Assembly (NCBI GenBank): GCA_037176725.1
Contig: JAZBRS010000044.1
Coordinates: 9,548,001 to 9,612,000 of the forward strand
DNA length: 64,000 bases
Source: Posidonia oceanica
Taxonomy: Eukaryota; Streptophyta; Magnoliopsida; Alismatales; Posidoniaceae
Direction of reading: 5' to 3'
The translations under genes and the position numbers were made by a program. This document shows, in pieces, positions 25,385 through 35,464 of the stretch (the stretch's first letter is position 1; every line of letters starts with the position of its first letter). The notes under the pieces were generated by a model that did no database searches, had not been told where the DNA came from, and saw only the letters and a list, made by a program, of their open reading frames with translations.

Positions 25385-25690
25385 GTTTTGGCACCGTTTC
25401 GCGTGCCCGCCCTCGTTTTCGCTCCGTTTTGCGTGCCCATCTGTTTTCTTGTCTCGTTTTGCGCACTGTCTTGCCTTCTCGTTCGTTTTGCGTGCCGGTT
25501 TTATTCCTTCCCCCCGTTTTGCATACCATTCTGTTTTTCTCGTCCTGTTTTGCGTACCTTCTTGCTCTCTTGTCTCGTTTTGCGCGCTGCCTTGTTTTCC
25601 GCTAGTTTTGCGTGACGATTTCGCTCTTTTGCATCGTTTTGCGTGCGTTGTTCGCTTCCTGCCTCGTTTTGCGTGTTTCGCGCCGTTTTC
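25385..25690 (+). repeat. CGTTTTGCGTGCC tandem array in the D 5' LTR
   Basis: About nine units of 27-35 bp sharing CGTTTTGCGTGCC. The first unit still forms GGCAC-CGTTTCGC-GTGCC; in later units the left stem arm has been lost. It is homologous to the micro-hairpin arrays in LTRs A and S on the other strand. The 3' LTR copy is at 47485-47790. Confidence 0.75.
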
Positions 25691-25959
25691 TCTTGCATGT
25701 CGATCCCATTGCATGGTTTTCACGCCGTTTTATTTTCTCGCTTGCATTTGCATATAGGGCTGTGATGCTTACTGCCTGGAGTTCTCACGAGCTAGGTTAC
25801 GCCTGGTTCGGAACACAGACAGCGCAGCTGAGCACTTAGAGAGCACGTTTACTTCCTTGCATCGTTTCTTCCCACTTAGAGCACTCCTTGAGCATTCATT
25901 TAGGCATTCATAGGCACATAGGCATTCAATCCTGCATCTTTCTGCGTATGCGAGCGTAA

Positions 25960-26095
25960 GCCTAGAAAGACCGATTTTCGGGCGTGTCGGGGGTGCCTAA
26001 TACCTTCCCCGCACGTAACAGGAGTCCTTACCCTGTCTTTTGGCCCGCAATGACCGTACCGCCCTTATCCTAGGCTAGAGTCATCTCATTTGCAT
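25960..26095 (+). promoter_or_regulatory. Conserved U5 block of the Ogre-like LTRs
   Basis: This stretch contains GGGGGTGCCTAATACCTTCC, then the GTAACAGGAGTCCTTACCCTG block, then TTTTGGCCCGCAATGACC. It is retained in LTR A (1580-1690, minus), LTR S (16160-16270, minus) and the D 3' LTR (48063-48200), although surrounding sequence is strongly diverged. The role is unknown; the position close to the LTR end fits an RNA-level function such as polyadenylation, packaging or primer-complex formation. Confidence 0.6.
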
Positions 26096-26205
26096 TTGTT
26101 TGCATTTGTTTCCCTTTGCATTGCTTTGCTTTGCATTTATTGCTCGGTTTTGCGCGTTAATTCACGCATTACCCGGTTTTCCTCGTCTTCCGTTAATAGA
26201 CGTGG

Positions 26206-26216
26206 TGGCGACTCTG
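26206..26216 (+). promoter_or_regulatory. PBS-like 11-mer inside U5 of element D
   Basis: TGGCGACTCTG is identical to the first 11 bases of D's own PBS, which starts 128 bp downstream. Copies lie at equivalent places in LTR A (1437-1447, minus, last base changed), LTR S (16021-16031, minus) and the D 3' LTR (48310-48320). Confidence 0.7.
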
Positions 26217-26333
26217 ATTTGTCTTATCTTTTCCTTTTTCTCCTCGATTTTGAGTGTTTTTCGAGTTGAGCCTCTTCCTCGGATCTCAATCGCCGCTAAA
26301 TAGCGAGCCTGGTTCCGATCGGGATCGCTACAG

Positions 26334-26351
26334 TGGCGACTCTGCTGGGGA
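26334..26351 (+). promoter_or_regulatory. Primer-binding site of element D (tRNA-Arg type)
   Basis: TGGCGACTCTGCTGGGGA, one base after the LTR end. It is complementary to the last 18 bases of plant tRNA-Arg (ACG) including CCA, with one mismatch (T for C at position 10). Minus-strand DNA synthesis would start here. Confidence 0.9.
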
Positions 26352-27664
26352 TTAGACTAGACTCCGGCTTTCGTTCTCGGCTTTTCGCTCGCTTGTTTTG
26401 TAGTTTTGTCTACCTTGTGTGCCTTTCTTGCCTGTTTTGCTCGCCTTTCTGTGCAAACCCCTAGCAAGTCGCTTCGTGGCTACTTTGCTTGGGTTTTGCA
26501 CCTCTTTCGCCTCGGTTTGTGCTTTCTTTTACCTGGCTTCGCTTATTTGCTTGTTTATTTACTTATTGTCTTGCTTATACTCCTGTTTCTTTTACAGTCT
26601 GCTTACTTTTACCTTGTTTTGCCTTACTTGCTTATTATTGCTTTAATTCTTGCACATTGCATGTCTACATACTTTGTTTGGCTAAAATACATGCTTTTTG
26701 GATGTTGAATGCTTCTTTTACACTCTTGCTATGCCACTACACACGCACATACTATGCCTACGTGCCTTTTGACTTGATGAATGTTTCTTTTTCACCATCA
26801 TATTCACAAACACTCGCACATGCCATGAACATGCCTTTTGTTGTGTTGTATGATGGTTGCTTGCCATCTTGACTGATTTTCTTCCCTTTCGCACTTGCCA
26901 TGCTTAGGATAGTAGAGACTTGTCTGCTTCCCCCATGGTTAACTGAAAAATGCAAGTAAAAAGAACTTCTAGAGGCAACTAGAGACTACAAACAATCCTT
27001 CACTCCCTTTTTGGTTAATAAAATGTGCAAGATAAAAAAACTCTAATCATTTGCATAAGCATCATATAGGGCATGCATTCTTCTCCTCTGAGTCCACCTA
27101 CTAGTCTGCGAAGGACGATTCCGGCCTCTTGTTCCACTGCTTTGGGCGTGGCATAAGTTGGTCGGTCCGTCCCCTCCTTGTCCGGGGGTCGTGTCGGTGT
27201 TAGTAGAGGGTACCACCCACGCTTTGGCGGGGTAGAGGCCACTAACGCACCACCCTGTCATTACCTGAGCTTTGGGCCGGGAGTTAGACAGGGGACCTAC
27301 TTTTTCTGACCTGAGTCGGTGACCCGTACATCCAGGGATACCCGGAGTAGACAACCTTACTAGGACACACTAGTTAGGTGAGGGGGGCATACTAGAAAGC
27401 ATGCATATCATTCACGCCACTTAACTAACTCATTTGCATTCATCCTCTAGTTTCTAACCCTAATTTCCTTCTGTTGTGTCAGCGTGATCGGTAAGCAAGT
27501 TCCCTTTGCCAGAGCTTGAGTACCGACCCTCGTTGACCCCCTTTTGCGACTTAGTTCGCGACCATTCCCCTTCCGAGCTATCCGCACTTGCGACGATAGC
27601 TCCTCTTAGGAAGCATCGCTTGAATACCCGTCGCAGCCCAGTTCTCACACGCTCTAGGTCAGCA
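26352..27664 (+). other. Leader of element D between PBS and gag
   Basis: A 1.3 kb untranslated stretch that is pyrimidine-rich near its start and shared with element A (1-1251). Some Ogre elements have an extra ORF upstream of gag. I see no long ORF here, so none is called. The gag frame is open upstream from 27506, but the first codon there is TTG. Confidence 0.7.
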
Positions 27665-30600
27665 ATGGCCCAGTACGTTAGTGAGCCTTCTTTTACTCCC
27701 GTCACGGAGGGTGTTTCCGTTCCGGCCCCTCTGGTTGCTCCCTCTGTCCCTCTTGTTCCCCCTCCGACGCCAGGGTTTCCTCCTCTGACGTCTCTAGGTT
27801 CTCAGTACACCCCGGGACAGTGGCAAGCCTCCCTTCCTCCGGATCCGGTCGCCGAATCTATCTTGACGGCCGTTACTCGCGCTCCGGAGACGCCACTGCC
27901 CCCTCCGTCCCAGGGATACGTCGCTTTCGACATCCCTTCCACCGCTGCTGCGACCTTCTCTGTAGAACCCTTCCCTCCCGGACAGTCTGTGTCCGTGCCA
28001 CTTGTTTCTCAGCCTCCGCCGGCACTGCACTTCAGCGTCCCCACTGGCGAGACGCCCGAGGCGCAGTACCAGCATCTGATGGAGCTCGCCCAGAGACTGC
28101 AGGGCATGGCTCTATCAGTTCGTCCTTCTTCTGTCTCTGTCGTTCCTGAGGTTCCTCCAAGGCCAGTTCCTGCATTCCTTGCATCGACCTCTGCACCTCC
28201 GCCTCGACCATCGTCGCAACTGCTCACGGTTCCGACGATGGGGGCTCGTTTACCGCCTCTTCCTGCACAACACTTGGCACAGCATGCTCCACTTCCTTCT
28301 GGTGGTCAACCCTTCGGATCGGCTGGAGCCCAGTACCTCACTGGCTCGCTGTCTGGCACCCCGCCTGCACAGCAACTGGTGCTCCGCCATCCTACCCCTA
28401 TCCCAGCACAGCATGGCATTTATTCTTCTCCTCTCCCTCAAGTCCAGCATCCTGCATACACTCCTGCATACACTATCCCCCAGCACGGATACGCCGGCCA
28501 TCCCGTTGCTCCACCAGGCGACGCTATGGTAGATCCGGAGGAGCACTTAGGTGCGACCCATTCGGCGTATGTGCTCGCTACCCCTGCTGATCCCTCTCCT
28601 ACAGCAGCAATCCCAGACCCCATCAATAACCGGATGGACGTCTTGGAGAAAGCACTACGACTAGTGCAGGGTACTGAGCACCAGACCTACCAGTTCTGGG
28701 ACCTCTGTTGCTTTCCAGAGGCGGTACTCCCTCCGAAGTTCAAAATCCCAGACTTCGAGAAGTATAATGGTAGGAGCTGCCCTGTAGCACACCTGAAGGC
28801 ATATTGCGGTGATCTCGCTCAGCTTCAGGCTGACGAGAGGTTGCTGATCCGCTTGTTCCAGAAGAGTTTGACCGGGCCGGCGCTCAAGTGGTTCACATCA
28901 CTCGATATGTCAGCCATCAAGACTTGGAACGACCTCAGTCAGGCGTTCCTGGAACAATACTCCTTCAACCTCGATCTTGTCCCAAAGAGGGCGGACTTGA
29001 TCGCCATCAAGCAGAACTCTGGCGAGCCGTTCGGGGAGTACGTCGGCCGCTGGCGCGCCCTTGCCTCTCAGGTTCGGGATAGACCCTCTGACGAGGAATC
29101 TATCGAGATCGTTATCAAGGGGGCGCAGCCGTCTCTCGGAGCTTTGCTTAGCATTCAACCAGTCACTACTTTTGCGGCACTCATCAGAGCTGGAGCGCGC
29201 GTGGAGAGTTCTTTGCGGAGTGGCAACTTCCCAGCTCTCTCTGCATTCGCTAAGCAGGCAGTGATAAGCAGCAACAGTGCCAACAGCAGCACCTCCAACA
29301 ACAACAACAGCGGCAGCAACAACAACCAACCGAAGAGGAAGGACTCGCCGAAACCCGCTGTTGCATTCGTCGATTCTCCTGCTGTGCCTGTTCGCTTGCC
29401 GTCACGGCCTGCCCCAGCTCAGGTGGTGTACGCTCCTGCACCTAGGATCCCGCACACACCGCACATCACAACCACCGCTAGACCGGTCTATCCTGCCGCA
29501 CCGGTTCAGCAAGGCCCGTACCCAAGGCAAAGAAGACCACCCGCTGAGAGGCGGAATTTCACCCCACTGGTGGAACCACTCACGGTCATCTTGCCAAAGG
29601 TGGCATCGCTCCTGAAGTTCCCGGAGGTTCGTCCGCCGCCAAGCCCTCTGCCGCATTGGTTTAGGCCGGACCTCTTCTGCAATTTCCATCGAAGCGTCGG
29701 GCATTCGACGGATAATTGCTTCTCCCTGCGGAACGCAATTCAGGACCTGATCGAATCGGGAACGATTGTGATCGACACGCACGAGGCTTCCACTCAAGCA
29801 CGCACCCATGCATCTGCATCTCCAGCTGTTCCCCCGCATTCTGGCATCGTCCGCCAACCTTTACCGGAGCACTCTCATCCGGGAAGGGCGGGAACCTCAG
29901 GCGTCCACTCTGTCTTTCCCTCTGGGCCCGCTACCTCCATAGTGGACCCTTCTGATCTTATCTCTGACCTCTCTGAACCTTTCCCAGTCAGTCTCTATTT
30001 GGCGGCAGTTGCTGGCTCCGAGTCGGGAATCCATTTGATCCGACCGCGTGCCAGGCCGGAGCGCCCTCGCGCGTCTCCCACCGTGCTCCCTCAGGCTCAA
30101 TCTCCCGTACACCTTTTAGCCAGAGCCCAGCCTAGTTCTCCCATTCACCTTCTAGGGCGACCTCAACCACACCTTCTAGGCAGACCTCAACCTGCCCCAG
30201 CCTTCCCACCCCAACAACCATATCCCTTAGACAGACCTCAGTATCCTGTAGGTCCCCCTATAACCCCTCCTGTGCTCGCAGCACATGCTCCAGTCGTCAT
30301 TAACTTGACCATGGACACCCATCGCGTCCCTTACAGCTACGCCACAGAGATGTGCACGGAAGTAACGCGATCGGGGAGGATTTACAGGCCCCCAGCACCG
30401 GCAACTAGGCCAACTCATCCTAGACCTGTTATACCCCCACCCTCAGGCCAACCCTTAGCAAATCTAGCCCCAGATCAGCCTGTAGTTAGCCAAGCCCCTA
30501 GCCGGCCCGTAGTAACCCAGCTTCCTGCCACTACCCCTGTAGAACCTGCTAGAATCACCCCTCCAGCTGCTAGGAGAGACCAACCTAGAGCAGACCTAAC

Positions 30601-33600
30601 CTCCCAGCTTAAGAAGGTTAAAGCTGACATCTCCATCTGGGATTTGATCCACACTTCTGCTGAACATCGCGAGGCTTTTCTTCGTGTGTTCCAGGCTGCT
30701 CGTGTGTCCCAGTCCATTGAGCCTTCTGCCTTGGAGAGCATGGTTGGGTTAATCGCGGAGCCCCAGGTCATCTCTTTTACGAGTGATGAGCTGCCTCCGG
30801 CAGGGATTAATCACAACCAGCCCCTATTCGTCACGGTGCAGTTCAAAAACTTTCGCATTCCCCTAACACTGGTTGATAACGGGTCAGGCCTTAACGTCTG
30901 CCCCTTGCATACAGCAAACAAGCTCGGATTCAAAGCCGAGGATATCACGCCAGCCGTGAAGGGAATGACTGCTTTTGACAACACTCACCATGATGCTCTA
31001 GGGATTCTGATTATCCCTCTGGCTATCGGCCCGGTCGTCTTCGACGTAGAATTCTATGTCGTCGACTTGAAGCCTAACTTCAATCTTCTGCTTGGGCGCC
31101 CTTGGCTTCACAAGCATCAGGTCCTTCCTTCGACCCTCCATCGAATGATAAAGTACCGTCGTGGCGATGATGTCATTGTCGTCATGGCGGAAAACTTTGA
31201 GAAGGAGTGGATTGAAGCAGTTTCTCCCGTGTCTTCGCAATCCATCCCATTTGACCCTGAGACTTCTAAAGCCCTCTATCGCGTTAACCGGTGCGAGCCA
31301 GTTAACTTCGTTCCTGATCTTGAACGTGTCAACTCTTTGGCCGTTCACAATAACCCCTTTCGAATGGTCGAGAATGTATGTCACAGGTGGGGTTACACAA
31401 AGGGTACGCCACTCGGGCGTCACGGCCAAGGGATCGTGGAGCCGATCATAGCAGTGGAGCGAAGGAAGTCTGAAGGTCTCGGCTACGAACCAAAGCTCGA
31501 CGAAGATCACTGCTTCCAGCTCAAGGATCGTGCACCAACCGTTCCCAGAGACCTCACTAACTTTACCAGTGCAGGAATTCTGGGATCAACTGACTACCAA
31601 GCCGCAGCGTCGACAGACGATTGGGTGTGTGTTGAGGACTACTACTCGGATGAGGAGCAGTCTGATGCAACAGAGGCAGTCCCAATCAGTTCAGCAGAAA
31701 CAGTGGTCAGAGCAGAGGCCCCACAGTCAGTTCATTCAGCTCTCCCTCTGGCAGAAACAGCAGGCAGTTCAGCAGGCCCTGTGGCAAAAGCAAGTTCTCA
31801 TCCTTTTCCAGCCACACCAGCTTCTCAAGAACAGTCAGCAGCAGTGCAGGAGTCAGAGACACTCCTCTCGGCAGAACCAAGCGTGCTACCAGCGGTCACT
31901 GCAACATCAGTGCCACTGCCCCCATCTCTGGAGGGGCAGTCCATCAACTCAGTCGGCAGCGTGGCCCAGCCCGCTTCCTCAGCATCATCTTCAGGAATGC
32001 AGTTGGCCCAGTCCGCTCCGCATCCTCCTGACGACCTGCAGCAGCTCTCATGGCAAGACCCTACGGCGTCAGAAGCTGCGCTCTCTCAGTTACGGCCCGA
32101 TACAAAAGGCCAACTGAGCACTACACTCTCTGGGCCCTTGAGCCCTCCAAAGAGCACCCCTGCTTATTCTCCAGCAGTGACCCTGGAAGCTTATCCATCA
32201 GTAGCGCCGCTAGCTTGTCTATTTGGGCCATCTACATCAGAGTTGCTATCAGCAGACGCGCCCGTGAACCAGATCATGCAGACCCCAAGGGCGGCGATCC
32301 ATCTTGCAGCCGGGCCAGTGCCGCAGGCCCCCGGCGCCTACTACGTCGACTCCCCCTCAGACGAAGAAGAAGGAGTGGCGATAGAAGCCCAGGTCGATTC
32401 TTGGATGTCCGACTTAGAGTTGCTTTATCAAGAACAACTCCAGTCAATAGCAGAAGACCTGGCAGACCATCAAGCTGCAGAAAGGAAAGGAAAAGCCGTA
32501 GTTACGGATCCTCCTCTGCAGGAGGACCATGCCTCTATCATGGTCCTAGAAGACTCAGCAGTGCCGGACTCCCCTAGACCAGATGAGCTCATCACTCTTC
32601 AACCAGAAGGCGGGTCTAGGTGGTTTGTGCAACCCATGCCTCACTTGAGCAATGCATCGAGCGGCAGTGACCAGATCAGCCGCCAGTCCGGCATATCCTC
32701 CACAAGCACACTAGAAGACCCAGAGGGGAGAGCATCAGCAGCAAATGCAGCAGCAGCAGAGCAGAATGCCTCAGCAGCCTCAGCAGCAGAACAGTCAGCA
32801 GTATCAGTAGTAGAGTCAGCTAAGCCTTCAGCAGTATCAACAGAGCACTCAGCAGAGTCAGTCAGGCCAGAGCAAACAGTAGAAGGAGTTGCTAGAACGG
32901 AGGTCGCACACCGAGGCTACAAGAATACTCGAGTGAGCGTGACCATCCTGAAGCGTCACCAGGGCCAAGCAGCGGAACACATACACTCTTTCAGCATTGC
33001 AAGTCCTTCTTTCGAGAAAGAGATCCTCTCAGAACTTATTGCCTATGGAGAGGAGGACGATACGGGCGTAGATGAGACTGACGAACCTTTGCCCGAGTTC
33101 CGGCCCTATGACGACGACCCAGAAGGCCCCAACCTCCATGTCGAAGAGGAAACGGAGGTTGTCAACATTGGCACAGCTGAGGAAGTCAGAGAAGTTTGCA
33201 TCAGTGCCCAGCTGTCCGCCCAGGCTCGAGCAGAATTCATCGCATTCCTGAAAGAATATGCGGATGTCTTCGCCTGGAGTTATGAAGATATGGTCGGCCT
33301 TGACATAGAGATAGTGGTGCACAATCAGCCCTTAAATTCGGATGCCAAGCCAGTAAAGCAAAAATTGAGAAGATGGCGACCGCAGTGGCTGCTCATGATC
33401 AAAGAAGAGATAATGAAGCAGCTTGGAGTCAACTTTCTGAAGGTCGTTCTTTATCCTGAATGGCTGGCAAACATTGTACCTGTGCCCAAGAAGGATGGCC
33501 GAATCCGGATCTGCATCGACTACAGGGACCTGAACAAGGCGAGTCCCAAGGACGACTTTCCATTGCCCCACATTGACGTCCTAGTCGACAATACAGCGGG

Positions 33601-35464
33601 CCACAAAATGCTCTCCTTCATGGACGGCTTTTCTGGATACAATCAGATCAAAATGGCAGAAGAGGACATGGAAAAGACTTCATTTATCACCCCTTGGGGA
33701 GTCTTCTGCTACCAAGTCATGCCGTTCGGCCTGAAGAATGCTGGTGCAACCTATCAGAGGGCCATGACTGCACTATTCCACGACCTCATGCACCAAGAAG
33801 TGGAGGTCTATGTAGACGATATGATCGCCAAAACCAAAGAGCCCGAGGATCATCTTGCCTGTCTCAGAAAGCTCTTTGACCGTCTACGGAAGTACAAGCT
33901 GCGCCTGAATCCCAAGAAGTGCGTATTCGGGGTGTCTTCTGGCAAATTGCTCGGCTACATTGTTAGCCAAAGGGGGATTGAGGTGGACCCGTTGAAAGCA
34001 CAAGCCATCGTGGACATGCCACCCCCTAGAACTGAAAAAGAAGTCAGAAGTCTGCTTGGGCGTTTACAATTTATCAGTCGCTTCATTGCACAGCTTACGC
34101 CCATCTGCAAACCCATATTCAAGCTCTTAAAGAAGAATGCGCAGATTCACTGGAGCGAGGAGTGTCAGGCTGCATTTGCCAAGATCAAGCAGCTGTTGAT
34201 CAAGCCTCCTGTCCTGGTCCCGCCTACGCCGGGGAGACCTTTACTTCTCTACCTTTCTACCACGCAGCATTCCATGGGCGCCGTCTTGGGCCAACATGAC
34301 GAATCTGGTAGGAAGGAGCGCGCCATCTACTACCTGAGCAAGAAATTTAATGAATGCGAAGCCAGGTACACAACACTAGAGAAGACTTGCTTGTCACTTG
34401 TCTGGGCTGCACAGAAGCTGAGGCACTACATGATGGCATACCCAGTGCAGCTCTTATGCCGGCATGATCCTATCAAATTCCTCTTCCAGAAGCCGGCCAT
34501 GGTGGGCAGATGTGCTAAGTGGCAGGTGTTATTGTCTCAGTACGACATCACCTTCGTCACACAGAAATCCATGAAGGGTCAAGCAATGGCAGATCATCTT
34601 GCTGACCTCCCTCTGCCTGAATACCAACCCCTCCAGACGCAGTTCCCTGATGAAGACATTCTCTTTGCAATGGAGGACTCTGAGCAGAAAAATCCTGAAG
34701 AAGCAGAGGAATGGCAGCTCTACTTTGATGGTGCAGTCAACAAGAAGGGCCGAGGCGTAGGCGCAGTGCTGACCACGCCCCAAGGACAGATGACTCCTTT
34801 CGCGAGGAAGCTGACTTTCACCTGCACAAACAACGAAGCAGAGTACGAAGCATGCATCCTGGGGTTGAAAGTCGCCCTCGAGCATGAGGCGCAGAAGCTG
34901 CATGTGCACGGCGATGCCATGCTGGTAATTTCTCAAGTGAACGGCAAATGGAAGACAAAAGATCCCAAGCTTGTGCCGTATCACGAACACCTGCTGAGGT
35001 TGATGAAAGAATTCAAGAGCATCTGCTTCACATACCTGAACAGAGCAAAGAACGCGTATGCAGACGCACTAGCAACTCTGGCATCCTGGCTCACCATTTC
35101 TGAAGACAGCAGTGTGGATGTATCAGTCACTCGCATTGAACAGCCTGCATACTGCATGAGCATAGAAGAAGCGGATCCCGCAGAGGGGCAGCCCTGGTAT
35201 CAAGACATAAAATCTTTCCTGGAGTCTGGTAACTTTCCTCCTGATACCACGGCAGCAGACAAGAGGACTTTGGCGCGTCTGGCGTCAAAGTATGTGTTAG
35301 GGGCCGGGCAGCTGTACAGAAGGTCATACAATCAAATGCTACTGCGCTGCCTGAACAAATCAGAGGCTGACACGCTGATGCTTCAAGTGCATGCGGGGAC
35401 CTGTGGCCCGCACATGAACGGCGTTCTCCTAGCCAAGAAGATCATGCTGCAAGGTTATTTCTGA
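27665..35464 (+). CDS. gag-pol: Gag-protease-RT-RNase H polyprotein, element D (ends at a premature TGA)
   Basis: 2599 codons. The start chosen is the first ATG of the frame (27665), in a good context (GCAATGG); the frame is open further upstream only with non-ATG codons. Residues: proline-rich N-terminus 1-340; retrotransposon gag domain about 352-525; Asn/Ser tract 534-555; zinc knuckle variant C672-x2-H-x4-H-x4-C685; aspartic protease with DNGS at 1071-1074, the Tat form of DTG; G-patch-like WGYTKGT..GRHGQG about 1241-1256; Ala/Ser/Gln-rich linker about 1300-1745; RT with YVDD at 2049-2052; gypsy RNase H about 2193-2312; archaeal-type second RNase H about 2348-2477 (YFDGA start); and the HHCC start of integrase. 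The TGA at 35462-35464 cuts inside the integrase zinc domain, at a position where relatives usually have tryptophan. Gag and pol share one frame with no intron or shift seen. Confidence 0.95.
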   Translation: MAQYVSEPSFTPVTEGVSVPAPLVAPSVPLVPPPTPGFPPLTSLGSQYTPGQWQASLPPDPVAESILTAVTRAPETPLPPPSQGYVAFDIPSTAAATFSVEPFPPGQSVSVPLVSQPPPALHFSVPTGETPEAQYQHLMELAQRLQGMALSVRPSSVSVVPEVPPRPVPAFLASTSAPPPRPSSQLLTVPTMGARLPPLPAQHLAQHAPLPSGGQPFGSAGAQYLTGSLSGTPPAQQLVLRHPTPIPAQHGIYSSPLPQVQHPAYTPAYTIPQHGYAGHPVAPPGDAMVDPEEHLGATHSAYVLATPADPSPTAAIPDPINNRMDVLEKALRLVQGTEHQTYQFWDLCCFPEAVLPPKFKIPDFEKYNGRSCPVAHLKAYCGDLAQLQADERLLIRLFQKSLTGPALKWFTSLDMSAIKTWNDLSQAFLEQYSFNLDLVPKRADLIAIKQNSGEPFGEYVGRWRALASQVRDRPSDEESIEIVIKGAQPSLGALLSIQPVTTFAALIRAGARVESSLRSGNFPALSAFAKQAVISSNSANSSTSNNNNSGSNNNQPKRKDSPKPAVAFVDSPAVPVRLPSRPAPAQVVYAPAPRIPHTPHITTTARPVYPAAPVQQGPYPRQRRPPAERRNFTPLVEPLTVILPKVASLLKFPEVRPPPSPLPHWFRPDLFCNFHRSVGHSTDNCFSLRNAIQDLIESGTIVIDTHEASTQARTHASASPAVPPHSGIVRQPLPEHSHPGRAGTSGVHSVFPSGPATSIVDPSDLISDLSEPFPVSLYLAAVAGSESGIHLIRPRARPERPRASPTVLPQAQSPVHLLARAQPSSPIHLLGRPQPHLLGRPQPAPAFPPQQPYPLDRPQYPVGPPITPPVLAAHAPVVINLTMDTHRVPYSYATEMCTEVTRSGRIYRPPAPATRPTHPRPVIPPPSGQPLANLAPDQPVVSQAPSRPVVTQLPATTPVEPARITPPAARRDQPRADLTSQLKKVKADISIWDLIHTSAEHREAFLRVFQAARVSQSIEPSALESMVGLIAEPQVISFTSDELPPAGINHNQPLFVTVQFKNFRIPLTLVDNGSGLNVCPLHTANKLGFKAEDITPAVKGMTAFDNTHHDALGILIIPLAIGPVVFDVEFYVVDLKPNFNLLLGRPWLHKHQVLPSTLHRMIKYRRGDDVIVVMAENFEKEWIEAVSPVSSQSIPFDPETSKALYRVNRCEPVNFVPDLERVNSLAVHNNPFRMVENVCHRWGYTKGTPLGRHGQGIVEPIIAVERRKSEGLGYEPKLDEDHCFQLKDRAPTVPRDLTNFTSAGILGSTDYQAAASTDDWVCVEDYYSDEEQSDATEAVPISSAETVVRAEAPQSVHSALPLAETAGSSAGPVAKASSHPFPATPASQEQSAAVQESETLLSAEPSVLPAVTATSVPLPPSLEGQSINSVGSVAQPASSASSSGMQLAQSAPHPPDDLQQLSWQDPTASEAALSQLRPDTKGQLSTTLSGPLSPPKSTPAYSPAVTLEAYPSVAPLACLFGPSTSELLSADAPVNQIMQTPRAAIHLAAGPVPQAPGAYYVDSPSDEEEGVAIEAQVDSWMSDLELLYQEQLQSIAEDLADHQAAERKGKAVVTDPPLQEDHASIMVLEDSAVPDSPRPDELITLQPEGGSRWFVQPMPHLSNASSGSDQISRQSGISSTSTLEDPEGRASAANAAAAEQNASAASAAEQSAVSVVESAKPSAVSTEHSAESVRPEQTVEGVARTEVAHRGYKNTRVSVTILKRHQGQAAEHIHSFSIASPSFEKEILSELIAYGEEDDTGVDETDEPLPEFRPYDDDPEGPNLHVEEETEVVNIGTAEEVREVCISAQLSAQARAEFIAFLKEYADVFAWSYEDMVGLDIEIVVHNQPLNSDAKPVKQKLRRWRPQWLLMIKEEIMKQLGVNFLKVVLYPEWLANIVPVPKKDGRIRICIDYRDLNKASPKDDFPLPHIDVLVDNTAGHKMLSFMDGFSGYNQIKMAEEDMEKTSFITPWGVFCYQVMPFGLKNAGATYQRAMTALFHDLMHQEVEVYVDDMIAKTKEPEDHLACLRKLFDRLRKYKLRLNPKKCVFGVSSGKLLGYIVSQRGIEVDPLKAQAIVDMPPPRTEKEVRSLLGRLQFISRFIAQLTPICKPIFKLLKKNAQIHWSEECQAAFAKIKQLLIKPPVLVPPTPGRPLLLYLSTTQHSMGAVLGQHDESGRKERAIYYLSKKFNECEARYTTLEKTCLSLVWAAQKLRHYMMAYPVQLLCRHDPIKFLFQKPAMVGRCAKWQVLLSQYDITFVTQKSMKGQAMADHLADLPLPEYQPLQTQFPDEDILFAMEDSEQKNPEEAEEWQLYFDGAVNKKGRGVGAVLTTPQGQMTPFARKLTFTCTNNEAEYEACILGLKVALEHEAQKLHVHGDAMLVISQVNGKWKTKDPKLVPYHEHLLRLMKEFKSICFTYLNRAKNAYADALATLASWLTISEDSSVDVSVTRIEQPAYCMSIEEADPAEGQPWYQDIKSFLESGNFPPDTTAADKRTLARLASKYVLGAGQLYRRSYNQMLLRCLNKSEADTLMLQVHAGTCGPHMNGVLLAKKIMLQGYF

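Larger units (their letters stand above)
20112..26332 (+). repeat. 5' LTR of element D (6221 bp)
   Basis: It runs from TGTTGACACC to GCTACA. Inside are a CCCTAACC-like start; an A-rich part (20820-21560); a CT-rich tract (21600-21830); a C-rich leader-like part (22050-22980); a splice-donor-like AGAGGTAAAT (about 23013-23022); a GC-rich part (23060-23460); a degenerate TTGCATTTTAG array (23480-24620); a CGTTTTGCGTGCC array (25385-25690); and a conserved U5 (25750-26332). The 273-codon proline-rich ORF at 22052-22873 lies wholly in the LTR, is duplicated in the 3' LTR, and has no recognisable domain. Confidence 0.95.

Noticed and set aside
27506..27664. Upstream extension of the D gag frame by 53 codons
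   Set aside because: It begins with TTG, not ATG; the first ATG (27665) has a good eukaryotic context. Non-ATG initiation cannot be excluded but is not supported.
31530..32577. ORFs overlapping the D polyprotein in another frame (195 and 175 codons)
   Set aside because: They overlap the low-complexity linker of the real frame and have no independent features.
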